From the NCBI GenBank assembly GCA_937124585.1, contig CAKZKT010000006.1:1-64000 (forward strand): 64,000 nt of DNA, read 5' to 3'. A program made the translations under genes and the position numbers. Positions 7,337-16,646 of the stretch are shown piece by piece (within the stretch, counting starts at the first letter, position 1; each line of letters opens with the position of its first letter). The notes under the pieces were generated by a model. The model was not told the DNA's origin. It searched no databases and was given only the letters and a program-made list of their open reading frames with translations. Source of the stretch: an uncultured Anaerolineae bacterium (GTDB taxonomy: Bacteria > Chloroflexota > Anaerolineae > CG2-30-64-16).

Positions 7337-8674
7337 TCATGGCAACGCGGCGCAGAAACGGCTCACCACATCGTACAGCACGCGCGTCCCGAATGCCAGG
7401 TTCGCCACACTGATCCGCTCATTGTGGCCGTGCGCCAGGCCGGTCATGCTGGCGCCCTCGTAGCGCATCGGCACGAAGCCATAGACCTTGATGCCGAGCG
7501 GCGCGATCCGTTTGGCATCAGTGCCGCCCGTGATCAAGCCGGGCACGAGCGTCGAGCCCGGCTCATGTTCGGCGAGCACCATCCGGATCGTCTCAAAGAG
7601 GGGCGAGGCCGGATCGGATTCGAGGGGCGGCGAGACAGGCCCGAACTCCAACTCGACCTCATTGCCCACTACCGCCCGCACTTCCTCCGTCAAGCTCTCC
7701 AGGGTCGTCCCCGGCAAAATGCGACAGTCCACATCGCACTCGGCCTGCGCCGGGATCACGTTGATCTTGGTGCCGGCGCGCAGGATGGTGGGCGTGGCCG
7801 TGTTGCGCAATGCGGCCGCTAGCCGCCGTTTGACCGGCTCGGCCAGCGGCAGGGCCGCCATGGAGGCATCATGTGTGGCCGGGTCGAGCAAGCCGCGCAG
7901 CGCCGCAGCCAGCTCGCCGTTGAGGTGCTGCGCCATCGTCTCGACATGCAGGGCGGCGGTCTTTGTGATGCGCAGCGGCAGCGGCGTCTCGATCAGGCGC
8001 ACCAGCGCCCTGGAGAGCGGCAGGATGGCATTGCGCGCGTGCGGCTGCGACGCGTGGCCCGGCTCGCCCTGGCCTCGCACCGTGAAACGTGCCGTGCCCT
8101 TTTCCGCGGTGGAACAGACGAAGAAAAGCCTGCCGTCCAGCTCGATGCTCGTCGCGCCGCCCTCGTTGATGGCGTATTCGGCATCGCGGATCAGATCGGG
8201 ATGTTCCTCCGCGATGAAGCCGGCGCCCAGCTTACCGCCGGTCTCCTCGTCGGCGTTCGTCATCAGGATCACGTCGCGTTTGAGCACTGTGGCCGAACGC
8301 TTCAGCAGCAGCAACGCCATCAGCTCCATCGCCACCATCTGCTTCATGTCGGTGGCCCCGCGGCCCCACACGGTGCCATCGGCCAGGTCGCCGGAGAAAG
8401 GCGGATGGCGCCAGTGCTCTGCTTCGGCCGGCACGACATCTACGTGCCCCATCAGCAGGAGCGGCGGCAACGAGCCATCCCCGCGCAGCCGCGCCACCAG
8501 GTTGCCCCGCCCCGGTGCCGATTCGAGCACGACCGGCTCGATCCCCTCTTGGCGCAGCACGGCCGCGATGTACTCGATGCACGGCGTCTCATTTCCGGGC
8601 GGATTGGTCGTGTCAAAGCGGATGAGTTCCTGCGTCAAACAGGTGACTTCTTCAATAACCTGGTGCCAGTTCAT
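7337..8674 (-). CDS. M20 family metallopeptidase (ArgE/DapE type)
   Basis: A 445-residue zinc-dependent peptidase/deacylase of the M20/M25/M40 group. The catalytic domain shows LLLMGHVDVVPAE (first metal His and general Asp), GRGATDMK (bridging Asp) and DEETGGKLG (general-base Glu and metal Glu), with a dimerisation domain inserted after about residue 200 and a final His in GLAHGHNERI. It probably cleaves dipeptides or N-acyl amino acids in the cytoplasm. The ATG at 8674 has an AAAGGAAT ribosome site. It is the last gene of a minus-strand block that imports and degrades peptides, separated from oppC by an 89 base gap holding a GTAGACAAGG palindrome. The exact substrate is not determined by the sequence. 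Confidence 0.87.
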   Translation of the reverse strand: MNWHQVIEEVTCLTQELIRFDTTNPPGNETPCIEYIAAVLRQEGIEPVVLESAPGRGNLVARLRGDGSLPPLLLMGHVDVVPAEAEHWRHPPFSGDLADGTVWGRGATDMKQMVAMELMALLLLKRSATVLKRDVILMTNADEETGGKLGAGFIAEEHPDLIRDAEYAINEGGATSIELDGRLFFVCSTAEKGTARFTVRGQGEPGHASQPHARNAILPLSRALVRLIETPLPLRITKTAALHVETMAQHLNGELAAALRGLLDPATHDASMAALPLAEPVKRRLAAALRNTATPTILRAGTKINVIPAQAECDVDCRILPGTTLESLTEEVRAVVGNEVELEFGPVSPPLESDPASPLFETIRMVLAEHEPGSTLVPGLITGGTDAKRIAPLGIKVYGFVPMRYEGASMTGLAHGHNERISVANLAFGTRVLYDVVSRFCAALP

Positions 8675-8695
8675 GATATTCCTTTGAGAAAACAG

Positions 8696-8759
8696 GTAGA
8701 CAAGGAAATAAGCAGACAAGGCGCGCCTTGTCTACTTGTTTCCTTGTTTCCTTGTCTAC
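8696..8759. repeat. GTAGACAAGG palindrome, copy 1
   Basis: A long imperfect palindrome: GTAGACAAGGAAATAAG and AGACAAGGCGC on the left match GCGCCTTGTCTACTTG and TTTCCTTGTCTAC on the right, with an internal duplication of TTTCCTTG. It fills the gap between oppC and the M20 gene. Related palindromes lie at 38336-38423 and 46968-47049. Confidence 0.85.
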
Positions 8760-8763
8760 TCAT

Positions 8764-9693
8764 CTACTCCACATGATGCGGGTCCAGGGCGTCGCGGAGG
8801 CCATCGCCGATGTAGTTCAGCGCCAGCACGGTCACAACGATCGCCAGACCTGGGAAGATGGCCGTCCAGGGCGCATAGGTCATTTGCGCCTGCGCATTCT
8901 TGAGCATATTGCCCCAGGTCGGCGTGGGCGGCTGCACGCCGAAGCCCAGAAAGCTCAGCGTGGACTCTGTGATGATCGCCTGGCCCACGCGCAACGTGGC
9001 GGCGACGACGATGGGGCTGATCGCGTTTGGCAGGATGTGGCGGAGCATGATGCGGCCGTTCGTGCAACCCGACATGCGCGCCGCCTCGACGAACTCCTTC
9101 GCCTTGATGGAAAGGAACTGACCACGCACGAGGCGTGCCGCGCCCGGCCAGGAGAGCAAGCCGATGATCACAATGATCGGCAGCGGGCCGCCGCTGAGCG
9201 TGGGATTGTTGGTGGTGCGCAGCAATTGCGCGAAAAGCAGCAGCAGGAAGAGCTGCGGAATCGAAAGCACGAAGTCGGTGAAGCGCATCAGCACGTTGTC
9301 AACCCGCCGGCCATAGAACCCGGCAATCGCGCCGATCGTCGTGCCCAGGAAGATGGACACCAGCATCGTCGCCACCCCGATCAGGATCGAAACGCGGCCG
9401 CCGTGACAGAGACGGACGAAGAGATCGCGGCCCAGTTCATCGGTGCCGAAGATGTGGGCGAGCGACGGCGGCTCCCGGATCAGGTCCACGTTGGTCTTGA
9501 GCGGGTCGTAGCGCGTGATCCAGGGCACTAGGATGCAGGCCAGGATCAGGACGGTAAGGACGACGAGCCCGGCCAGCGCCAGCTTGTGCTTGCGAAAACG
9601 TCGCCAGGCTTTGGCCGTCAACGATTCCTGGGGACGCATCTGGCTGGCCCAGTCGGCGCTCAAATGCTGCGCGGAAAGTTGAGCTTGTGTCAT
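8764..9693 (-). CDS. Peptide ABC transporter permease, OppC/DppC type
   Basis: A 309-residue inner-membrane permease of the peptide/nickel importer family. It starts with a cytoplasmic N-terminus of about 35 residues, a first membrane segment (KLALAGLVVLTVLILACILV), an extracytoplasmic region with IFGTDELGRDLFVRL, then five more membrane segments. The EAA loop that docks onto the ATPase is visible as EFVEAARMSGCTNGRIMLRHILPNA. It forms a heterodimer with the OppB-type protein encoded immediately upstream (nine base gap). The family name is secure; whether it moves di- or oligopeptides or another solute is not. No ATPase gene is in the window. Confidence 0.9.
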   Translation of the reverse strand: MTQAQLSAQHLSADWASQMRPQESLTAKAWRRFRKHKLALAGLVVLTVLILACILVPWITRYDPLKTNVDLIREPPSLAHIFGTDELGRDLFVRLCHGGRVSILIGVATMLVSIFLGTTIGAIAGFYGRRVDNVLMRFTDFVLSIPQLFLLLLFAQLLRTTNNPTLSGGPLPIIVIIGLLSWPGAARLVRGQFLSIKAKEFVEAARMSGCTNGRIMLRHILPNAISPIVVAATLRVGQAIITESTLSFLGFGVQPPTPTWGNMLKNAQAQMTYAPWTAIFPGLAIVVTVLALNYIGDGLRDALDPHHVE

Positions 9694-9702
9694 GGGCAGC
9701 CT

Positions 9703-10677
9703 CTACTCGAACCGGATGCGTGGGTCAAGGGCCGCGTAGACAATGTCCGTGAGCAGGCCGAAGATGATCACCAGAGTCGCGCTGAGCATCAACACCCCCA
9801 TCATCACAGCATAGTCGCCGCGCTCGATCGAATTGAAAAAGAGCCGGCCCATGCCCGGCCAGGAGAAGATCGTCTCGGTGATCAGCGTGCCGCTGAGCAA
9901 CACGGGAATCTCCAGGCCGATGATCGTCACCAGCGGGAGGATGGCATTTTTCACCGCGTGGCGAATGATCATGGTGCGTTCGCGCAGCCCTTTGGCGCGC
10001 GCCGTGCGGATGTAGTCCTGATGCAGCACATCCAACATGCCGGCGCGCATGTAGCGGATGTGGGTGGTCAGGCTATAGATCGCCAGCACGCTGGCCGGCA
10101 TGATCAGATGCCGCAGCCGATCCCCCAGGGTCGGGACCGAGCCCAGCGTGTACATGCCGCCTCCGGGTAGCAACGGCCCACCGGTGAACGGGTTCTTGAG
10201 GGTGGCATGGAACACGATGATGAAGATCAGGCCCATCCAGAAAACCGGCAGGGAATGGCCGATGAACGCGAAGGTCGTCATCACATGATCGAACCAGGAG
10301 TACTGGCGCACTGCGGAGATGATGCCGATCGGGATAGAGATGACGAGCGCGATGATGAATGAAACCATCGAAAGATAGATCGTGTTCGGAAGTTTTTCGG
10401 CGATCTCCACGAGCGCCGGCCGCCGCGTGATCTGCGATGTGCCCCAATCCCCGCGCAGCACCGCGCTCAGCCAGTTGATGTACTGGATGTGCTTTGGCAC
10501 GTTGAGGCCGAGCTCCTCTCGCAGCCGCTCGAGGTCCTCGGCGGAGATATTCGGGTTGTTCTCGTACGCGGCCATCGGTCCGCCAGGGATGAGCTGCATC
10601 AGCATGAAGACGGTAAAGCTGATCAGCAGCAGCAGCGGAATGGCCTGGAGTAGACGGCGCATGACGTATTGGGTCAT
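9703..10677 (-). CDS. Peptide ABC transporter permease, OppB/DppB type
   Basis: A 324-residue membrane permease, partner of the OppC-type gene. The N-terminus (MTQYVMRRLLQAIPLLLLIS) is the typical first membrane helix, followed by the periplasmic domain ending WGTSQITRRPALVEIAEKLP, a feature of this subfamily. The ATPase-docking loop is IRTARAKGLRERTMIIRHAVKNA. Six membrane segments can be counted. The start has GGAG about 12 bases upstream. Two ACGTGCCAGGCA hairpins sit between this gene and the upstream binding-protein gene, which may reduce read-through and so set a ratio between binding protein and permeases. Confidence 0.9.
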   Translation of the reverse strand: MTQYVMRRLLQAIPLLLLISFTVFMLMQLIPGGPMAAYENNPNISAEDLERLREELGLNVPKHIQYINWLSAVLRGDWGTSQITRRPALVEIAEKLPNTIYLSMVSFIIALVISIPIGIISAVRQYSWFDHVMTTFAFIGHSLPVFWMGLIFIIVFHATLKNPFTGGPLLPGGGMYTLGSVPTLGDRLRHLIMPASVLAIYSLTTHIRYMRAGMLDVLHQDYIRTARAKGLRERTMIIRHAVKNAILPLVTIIGLEIPVLLSGTLITETIFSWPGMGRLFFNSIERGDYAVMMGVLMLSATLVIIFGLLTDIVYAALDPRIRFE

Positions 10678-10703
10678 GTGTCTGGTGCTCCACCTGCGTG
10701 ATC

Positions 10704-10736
10704 ACGTGCCAGGCACTTGCGAAGTGCCTGGCACGT
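10704..10736. repeat. ACGTGCCAGGCA hairpin between oppA and oppB
   Basis: A 33 bp inverted repeat, perfect except for the loop (ACGTGCCAGGCACTT / AAGTGCCTGGCACGT around GCG). It is the first of two hairpins 18 bases apart within this operon. Confidence 0.9.
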
Positions 10737-10754
10737 CCGGATTGGCTCATCGCC

Positions 10755-10787
10755 ACGTGCCAGGCGCCTGTGAAGTGCCTGGCACGT
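10755..10787. repeat. ACGTGCCAGGCA hairpin, second in operon
   Basis: A 33 bp inverted repeat of the same family with one mismatch in the left arm (GGCGCC for GGCACC or GGCACT). With its neighbour it forms a double hairpin ten bases beyond the binding-protein stop codon. Confidence 0.88.
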
Positions 10788-10796
10788 CGTCCGGCG

Positions 10797-12587
10797 CTAC
10801 TTCAGCCACCAGTCCTCGGCGTTCCAGGCGTTGTTGTCCCAGGCGTTCTCCACCCAACCCTGCAGCCGATCGCGATAAGAATCGAGATCCAACCGCTGGT
10901 AGAGGTAGATCATGTTCGCCTGTTCATAGGTCATCTGCGCCAGCTGGCAATAGAGGTCTCGCCGCTTGACCGGATCCGGCTCCCCGGCTGCCTGGGTGAT
11001 GATCTCATCCGCCTTCGGATCGGAGAAACGGGTGTAGTTGAGGCCGCCCTTGTTGCCTTCATGTGGGATCATCCACGAAGCCCACAGGTTAGTCATCTGG
11101 CTGTGCGGGTCAATGCCGGCGTTGGTGGTGTACATGATGATGTCGAAGTTGCCGCGGCGCCGCGGAGACGCGCCGTCCCACGTGCCGATCACCACCGACG
11201 AGGGCGCGTTCTCGATGTAGAGCTCGACGCCGATCGCCTTCATGTCTTCGACGATGAGCACCTGCGAGTCCTCGCGCAGCTTGTTGCCGGAGGTGGTCGA
11301 ATACTTCAGACGCAATCGGGTGCCATCGGGCGCGACTTTGGCCCCCTTCGCCACCCGAATGCCGTCGGGGCCGGGCACCCAGCCTGCCTCTTCCAACAGC
11401 TTCTTGGCCTTCTCCGGATCGTATGGATAAGGCTGGATGTTCTTGCACTCGAAGAAGCCAGCGTTCAGCTCGCTGGTGCCGGGTTTGGCCTTGCCGTACA
11501 GCAGCTTGTCAATGATGCGCTGTTTGTTGATGCCATAGGCGATCGCCTGGCGCACGCGCACGTCGCTCAGGATCAGATGCGGCTTCTTCGGGTCGGAGGG
11601 ATCTTTGTTCTCCGCCATGTTCAGGAACAGGCGCTCGCCGCCGATTTGCAGAGGCGATGAGATCTTCACGCCGGGCATCTTCTCCAACTGCGGGAAGTCG
11701 GCCTCGGTGTTGTTCCACATGATGTCCACTTCGCCGGTGGAGAGCAGCTGCATGGCGACTTCGCTGGAGGGCACGATGCGGATCACGAACTGATCGAGAT
11801 AGGGCTTGTCCTTCTCCCGATAGTTCTCGTTGCGCGAGAGGGTTACGTGCGAATCGGCCACCCACTCGTCGATCTTGAACGGCCCGGTGCCGAGCGGCTT
11901 GCGGTTGTAGGCCCAGTTCTTCATGTCCTTCGGATCGCCCGCGTAGTGTTTGGGGATGATCAGATCCGCAAACAGAGTCAGATACGGTGCGAAGAACTTC
12001 TTGAACTTGATGACCACGGTGGTGGGGTCGGGGCACTCTATCGTCTCGATATCGGCGTAGCCGGTGGTGCTCACCACGCCGACGCCGGGCGTCATGATCG
12101 CTTGCCAGGTGAACTTCACATCCTCACAGGTCAGGGGCTGGCCATCGGACCAGACGAGGCCCTCTTTGAGCTTGTAGGTGATCGTCTTGCCGTCGGCGCT
12201 CACCCCACCGTTCTGGACGGTGGGAATCTCTTTGGCCAGATTGGGGACGCGCGAACCGTCGGGCATCACCTGGCTGAAGCCTTCGATCACCAGGACGTTC
12301 ACCTCGTCCATCACGGTTTGCGTGCCGAGCAGAGGATTCAACGTGACCGGCGACTGCCAGACGGCCATGGTGACTTTGCCCCCGCGTTTGGGCCCAGGGG
12401 TGGGCGAGGGAGCGGCAGTCGGCTTCGGCGCCTCGGTCGCCTTCACGGCCGGCGCTTCGGTCGCCTTCGGCGCCGGCGCGGCCGGTGCCACGGTAGGAGC
12501 CGCCGGCGCGCAGGCGCTCAGCACCAGCGACAGCGCGGCGACCAACGACATGAGCAGAAACAACTTACGAGTGCGTCGGGTGTCCAT
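10797..12587 (-). CDS. Extracellular solute-binding lipoprotein, family 5
   Basis: A 596-residue OppA/DppA-type binding protein. The signal peptide has an RRTRK start, a hydrophobic core and a lipobox LSAC with the lipidated Cys at residue 26. A Pro/Ala/Thr-rich tether (to about residue 68) follows, as is common in Gram-positive-like and Chloroflexota lipoproteins. The mature part shows GKVTMAVWQSPVTLNPLLG and KDGLVWSDGQPLT-like family motifs (here KEGLVWSDGQPLTCEDVKFTW). It should capture peptides or related solutes outside the membrane and pass them to the two permeases downstream. The start has a strong AGGAGGAG ribosome site. The ligand is not predictable; M20 peptidase genes on both sides favour peptides. 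Confidence 0.9.
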   Translation of the reverse strand: MDTRRTRKLFLLMSLVAALSLVLSACAPAAPTVAPAAPAPKATEAPAVKATEAPKPTAAPSPTPGPKRGGKVTMAVWQSPVTLNPLLGTQTVMDEVNVLVIEGFSQVMPDGSRVPNLAKEIPTVQNGGVSADGKTITYKLKEGLVWSDGQPLTCEDVKFTWQAIMTPGVGVVSTTGYADIETIECPDPTTVVIKFKKFFAPYLTLFADLIIPKHYAGDPKDMKNWAYNRKPLGTGPFKIDEWVADSHVTLSRNENYREKDKPYLDQFVIRIVPSSEVAMQLLSTGEVDIMWNNTEADFPQLEKMPGVKISSPLQIGGERLFLNMAENKDPSDPKKPHLILSDVRVRQAIAYGINKQRIIDKLLYGKAKPGTSELNAGFFECKNIQPYPYDPEKAKKLLEEAGWVPGPDGIRVAKGAKVAPDGTRLRLKYSTTSGNKLREDSQVLIVEDMKAIGVELYIENAPSSVVIGTWDGASPRRRGNFDIIMYTTNAGIDPHSQMTNLWASWMIPHEGNKGGLNYTRFSDPKADEIITQAAGEPDPVKRRDLYCQLAQMTYEQANMIYLYQRLDLDSYRDRLQGWVENAWDNNAWNAEDWWLK

Positions 12588-12667
12588 GTTCTCCTCCTGA
12601 AAACGTGAGCTGAAAATGATTGAACCGACTCGGCGCCTCTATGCGTGGGGAATAATCGGGCCGGGAA

Positions 12668-13855
12668 TCACCTCCTCTCACGCGTCGCAGCCAGCTCGGC
12701 TTTGGCGTCTTGCACCAGCGCCGGATTCGCCAGCAGGTCAATGGTGGTCATCGCCATGGCCTTGGCCGCGTTGATCAGCCCCTCATTGCCGGCGGGCGAG
12801 AGCGCCGCCGCGCGAAACTCAACCGTGTGGCCAACGACATCGGTCGATGCGATAGCAATGTATGGATGGATCGCCGGCACAACCTGACTAACATTGCCGA
12901 AATCGGTGGATCCCATGCGCTCGTTGAACAGCGCATCGCGCACCTCAACGCCGATGGCGCGCCAGTTGTCGGCGAACAACCGGCCCAGCAAAACATTCGG
13001 GATCATGGCCTTATAGCCGGGCGTGATCGAATATTTGAGCTGCGCGCCCGTGGCCATGCTGGCCGCTTCAGCGCACTGGATGACCCGCCGCAAGACTTCT
13101 TCCGTGTAGGTCTGGGTGGCGGCCCGCACGCTGAAAACGGCTGCAGCATAGTCGGGAATGACGTTAACCGCCGTGCCGCCATGGGTGATGATCCCGTGGA
13201 TGCGCGCATCGGATTTCAGGTGTAGACGCAGGGCATTCACATTATTGAAGGTGAGGATGACCGCTTCGAGGGCGTTGATGCCGTCATCGGGCGCGGCCGC
13301 AGCGTGCGACGCCTTGCCGGTGAATTCGACGGTCAGGCGCATGGAAGCCAGCGAAGCGCGATTGACCAGGGTATAGGTAGAAGGATGCACCATCATGGCC
13401 GCATCCACGTCGGCGAATGCCCCACGCTCGACCAGGATCACCTTGCCACCGCCGCCCTCTTCGGCCGGCGCGCCGATGACCACCACACGGCCTCCCAATT
13501 CGTCCATAACCGCTTTGACGCCGACACCGGCGGCGACGGCCGCTGTGCCGATGATGTTGTGACCACAGGCGTGACCGATCTCGGGCAGTGCGTCGTATTC
13601 GGCCACGAGCGCGATGGTCGGCCCGTCGCCCACACCATGCATCGCGGCGCGAAAGGCCGTCGGCAGCCCGGCGATTCCCCGTTCGACGGTGAATCCGTGT
13701 TGCTCCAACACATCGCACAGCAACGCGGACGACTTGTACTCCTGAAAGGCCAGTTCGGGCTGGCTGTGAATGGTGGCGCTGATTTGGAGGAACTCGGCGC
13801 GATGAGCGTCAATGGCCGAGAGCGCGCGAGCCTTCAGCAAGCCGACGACAGACAT
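12668..13855 (-). CDS. M20D amidohydrolase
   Basis: A 395-residue amidohydrolase of the M20D group (relatives: aminobenzoyl-glutamate hydrolase subunit B, aminoacylases, IAA-amino acid hydrolases). Visible metal-site motifs are AEYDALPEIGHACGHN (His and Asp/Cys region), APAEEGGGGK (general-base Glu pair) and MMVHPS, with the final His in VVGHTVEFR. The dimerisation insert spans roughly residues 175-285. It begins a minus-strand unit with its own strong promoter at 13923-13951 and a GGGAGG ribosome site, and is followed after 80 bases by the binding-protein gene. It most likely hydrolyses an N-acylated or peptide substrate brought in by the transporter. Confidence 0.87.
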   Translation of the reverse strand: MSVVGLLKARALSAIDAHRAEFLQISATIHSQPELAFQEYKSSALLCDVLEQHGFTVERGIAGLPTAFRAAMHGVGDGPTIALVAEYDALPEIGHACGHNIIGTAAVAAGVGVKAVMDELGGRVVVIGAPAEEGGGGKVILVERGAFADVDAAMMVHPSTYTLVNRASLASMRLTVEFTGKASHAAAAPDDGINALEAVILTFNNVNALRLHLKSDARIHGIITHGGTAVNVIPDYAAAVFSVRAATQTYTEEVLRRVIQCAEAASMATGAQLKYSITPGYKAMIPNVLLGRLFADNWRAIGVEVRDALFNERMGSTDFGNVSQVVPAIHPYIAIASTDVVGHTVEFRAAALSPAGNEGLINAAKAMAMTTIDLLANPALVQDAKAELAATRERR

Positions 13856-13922
13856 GTAATATGACCTCCCCGTCTAAGGCTGGATGAAATATGTAGAATG
13901 AGAGGCGAAATTCAGTGCACCG

Positions 13923-13951
13923 ATTCTAGCATAGCCTGTACACAGCGTCAA
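13923..13951 (-). promoter_or_regulatory. Promoter of the peptide-uptake operon
   Basis: Read on the minus strand: TTGACG, a 17 base spacer, then TAGAAT, which matches the sigma-70-type consensus well. The -35 box overlaps the stop codon of the upstream dipeptidase gene. Transcription would begin about 60 bases before the M20D start codon and serve the amidohydrolase, binding protein, permeases and M20 peptidase. Confidence 0.6.
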
Positions 13952-15315
13952 ATGACCTGATCGGCGAAGCGGCCGTACACGCGGCCCATCACCTTGATGC
14001 CGGCGATGAAGTCGGCCACGCGCACGCTCTCGTTGGGCGCATGGGTGTGGCTATGCGCCCACCCCACGCCGATGGAGATGGCCGGGATCCCATAGGCCTG
14101 ACACAGCTGATACATTGGCCCGCTGCCGGCCATCGAGGGATAGACGTTGGGCGCCACGCCGTAGACCTCCTCGAGCACGGCCAGCACCACGCCGACGATC
14201 GGCGCGCTCGGATCGGTGCGCGCCGGCATGAGCCCGCCCTCGGCCGGGATCACCGTGACATCATCGAAGCCGCGCCGCGCCAGATGATCGCGCAGCAGTT
14301 GCAGCGCCAGCTCCGGCGTGAGATCGGGCACCAACCGGATATCGAGCTTGGCCATCGCGCGAGACGGGATCACCGTCTTCGAGCCCGGACCGGTGTAGCC
14401 GCCCAGGATGCCGTTGATGGTGACGGTCGGCTCGAACATGAGCCGACGCAATGCCGGCACGCCCGTCAGCCCGCCGAGGAACCCGCGAATCCCCATGCGT
14501 CGCTGGACAGCCGCCGCGTCGTAGGGCAGCCGCTCGAGCATGGCCATTTGCGCGGCAGTGGGCGGTCGGACGTGATCGAGCAGGCCGTCTATGAGCACCG
14601 TGCCGTCGGCCGCGCGCAGCGTGGACAACGCCTCGGTCAGGCGCCAGATGGCGTTCGGGTAGAGGCCGCCGGCCGCAGAATGCGCATCCACATCGGCGGT
14701 GCGGGCATGTAGTTCGACCGCCAGGATGCCTTTCAGGCCCAGGCTGGCCGCCGGCCGCTCATCTTCGTCCTTGTAGCCCGCCTCCCAGATGCATCCTTCT
14801 TGCGCGCGCAGAAGGTCGGCGTGCGCCCGGGCAAAGCCGTCCAGATGTGGGCTGCCCACCTCCTCTTCGCCCTCCAGGACGAAGGTCAGGCGCAGCGGCA
14901 GCCTGCCGTGGGTCTCCTGATAAGCGCGCGCCGCGGCCAGGCGCGCGACGAGATTGCCCTTATTGTCGGCCACCCCGCGCGCGTAGAGGATGCCATCGCG
15001 CACGGTGGGCTCGAACGGCGGCGAGAGCCACTCCGAGAGCGGATCGGGCGGCTGCACGTCGTAGTGATTGTAGATCAGCAGCCGCCGCGGGCCATCGCCG
15101 GCCTGGCCCAAAACAATCGGCGGGCCACCGTCGGTGGGAACCAGGTCGGCCGAGACGCCGGCCCAGCGGCACAGCGAGCTGACCAGGCCGGCGGCGCGGG
15201 CCATGGCCGGCCCGCCCTCGGCCGCCACACTCGGCACGCGGCACAATTCGATCAATTGCGCCAGAAACTCGTCCGCGTGGGCGTCAACACAGGCATCGAA
15301 AGCGGCTTCGTTCAT
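13948..15315 (-). CDS. M20 family dipeptidase
   Basis: A 455-residue M20 metallopeptidase of the dipeptidase/CNDP group. Metal-site motifs are LLIYNHYDVQPPDPLSEW (His, Asp), GVADNKGNL (bridging Asp), LEGEEEVGSPHL (catalytic Glu-Glu) and the C-terminal His in GVGWAHSHTHAPNE. The N-terminus (DAHADEFLAQLIELCRVPSV) is standard. It should hydrolyse dipeptides in the cytoplasm. Its ATG overlaps the folC stop by four bases (ATGA), so the two genes are translationally coupled. With the other two M20 genes downstream this gives three different peptidase types in 9.3 kb. Confidence 0.88.
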   Translation of the reverse strand: MNEAAFDACVDAHADEFLAQLIELCRVPSVAAEGGPAMARAAGLVSSLCRWAGVSADLVPTDGGPPIVLGQAGDGPRRLLIYNHYDVQPPDPLSEWLSPPFEPTVRDGILYARGVADNKGNLVARLAAARAYQETHGRLPLRLTFVLEGEEEVGSPHLDGFARAHADLLRAQEGCIWEAGYKDEDERPAASLGLKGILAVELHARTADVDAHSAAGGLYPNAIWRLTEALSTLRAADGTVLIDGLLDHVRPPTAAQMAMLERLPYDAAAVQRRMGIRGFLGGLTGVPALRRLMFEPTVTINGILGGYTGPGSKTVIPSRAMAKLDIRLVPDLTPELALQLLRDHLARRGFDDVTVIPAEGGLMPARTDPSAPIVGVVLAVLEEVYGVAPNVYPSMAGSGPMYQLCQAYGIPAISIGVGWAHSHTHAPNESVRVADFIAGIKVMGRVYGRFADQVI

Positions 15316-16646
15316 GATGTCTCTTTCCTCTGGATATATTCGGCCCAGGCTTCGCGGGCCTCAGCCGCGATGCTGAGCGAACCGGTCAGGCAGATGGCGT
15401 CGGCTGCTGCCAGGGCCACGCCCAGCGCCTCTGCCACCGAGTCGGCGAGGGTGGCCGCGCGGCCCAGCTGCGCGGCCACCCCGGCCAGGAGGGCGAGATC
15501 GGTGGCGCGCGACGAACGGGAGCGGGTGAGGATCAAACGGTCGGCGCAGGGAATCAGTTCGGCCAGGATGGCCGCGTGATCTTTGTCGGTCAGGGTGCCG
15601 ACCACAAAAGTCCAACGCCGGCCGGGGAACCATTCGGCGAGCATCTCGACCAGTTTGCGCGCCGAATCGCCGTTGTGCGCGCCGTCGGTCACCACGAGTG
15701 GTTCGCTCGCGAGCACTTCCCCGCGGCCCGGCCAGCGCACTGCGGCCAGGCCAGCCGCCTGCGCTTCGGCCGAGACAGGCAGCCCGGCCCGCGTCGTCTG
15801 AGCGACCGCCGCCAGCGCGCACACGGCGTTGATGATCTGATGGCGGCCCAGCAGCGCCAGGTCGAAGCGCCGCCATGCGGGCTCGCTCTCGGAAGATGGC
15901 GCCACCGCAACCTCGAACGCCTGGCCGGCCGGGTGGATGGGGCCGGCGCGATACAGCCAATCGCGGCCGACCAGGAGCAACGGCGCCGCGCGCTCGACGC
16001 AGACGCGCTCGATCACGGCCAGCGCCTCGGCCGGTTGCGGCGCACACACCGCCGGCACGTGGGGCTTGATGATGCCGGCCTTCTCGAAGGCGATCTGCGC
16101 CAGCGTGTTGCCCAGCCAGGCCGTATGTTCGTAGCTCAGCGAAGTGATCACGCTGACCAGCGGAAGGATCACGTTGGTGGCGTCCAGGCGGCCGCCCAGG
16201 CCGACCTCGATCACGGCCACGTCCACGGCCTGCCGCGCGAAGTAGAGGAAGGCCAGCGCAGTGATCACCTCGAACCAGGTGATGCCCGGCACCGCCTCGG
16301 CATGGGGGAGGGCCTCGTCCACCAGGCCGGCGAGCTCCACGGGCGTGATGGGCCGACCGTTGACCTGCATCCGTTCGCCGAACGAATGGAGGTGCGGGGA
16401 GATGTACAGGCCGGTGCGATAGCCGGCCGCGGCCAGCATGGCCGCGCTCATGGCGGCGGTCGAGCCTTTGCCCTTCGATCCGGCGATGTGGATGGTCGGG
16501 TAGACCCGCTGGGGATCGCCCAGCCGGGCCAGCAGGTCGGCCATGCGGGCCAGCTCAAACGTGCCCGGCGCGTAGATGACCGAACGGTTGATCTCGTAAT
16601 TTGCGAAGCGCGCCAGCGGCGCCAGTGCTTCATCGAAAGTCGTCAT
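15312..16646 (-). CDS. folC: Folylpolyglutamate / dihydrofolate synthase
   Basis: A Mur-ligase-family enzyme of 444 residues that adds glutamate to dihydropteroate and to folates using ATP. The P-loop IAGSKGKGSTAAM is at about residues 54-66, the folate/omega-loop region follows in YRTGLYISPHLHSFGERM, and GLGGRLDATNV and SYEHTAWLGNTLAQIAFEKAGI are typical FolC motifs. TDGAHN marks the C-terminal glutamate-binding domain. The ATG at 16646 opens the conserved region; the frame extends upstream only through a decayed hairpin repeat. Coupled by four overlapping bases to the downstream dipeptidase gene. Confidence 0.93.
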   Translation of the reverse strand: MTTFDEALAPLARFANYEINRSVIYAPGTFELARMADLLARLGDPQRVYPTIHIAGSKGKGSTAAMSAAMLAAAGYRTGLYISPHLHSFGERMQVNGRPITPVELAGLVDEALPHAEAVPGITWFEVITALAFLYFARQAVDVAVIEVGLGGRLDATNVILPLVSVITSLSYEHTAWLGNTLAQIAFEKAGIIKPHVPAVCAPQPAEALAVIERVCVERAAPLLLVGRDWLYRAGPIHPAGQAFEVAVAPSSESEPAWRRFDLALLGRHQIINAVCALAAVAQTTRAGLPVSAEAQAAGLAAVRWPGRGEVLASEPLVVTDGAHNGDSARKLVEMLAEWFPGRRWTFVVGTLTDKDHAAILAELIPCADRLILTRSRSSRATDLALLAGVAAQLGRAATLADSVAEALGVALAAADAICLTGSLSIAAEAREAWAEYIQRKETS

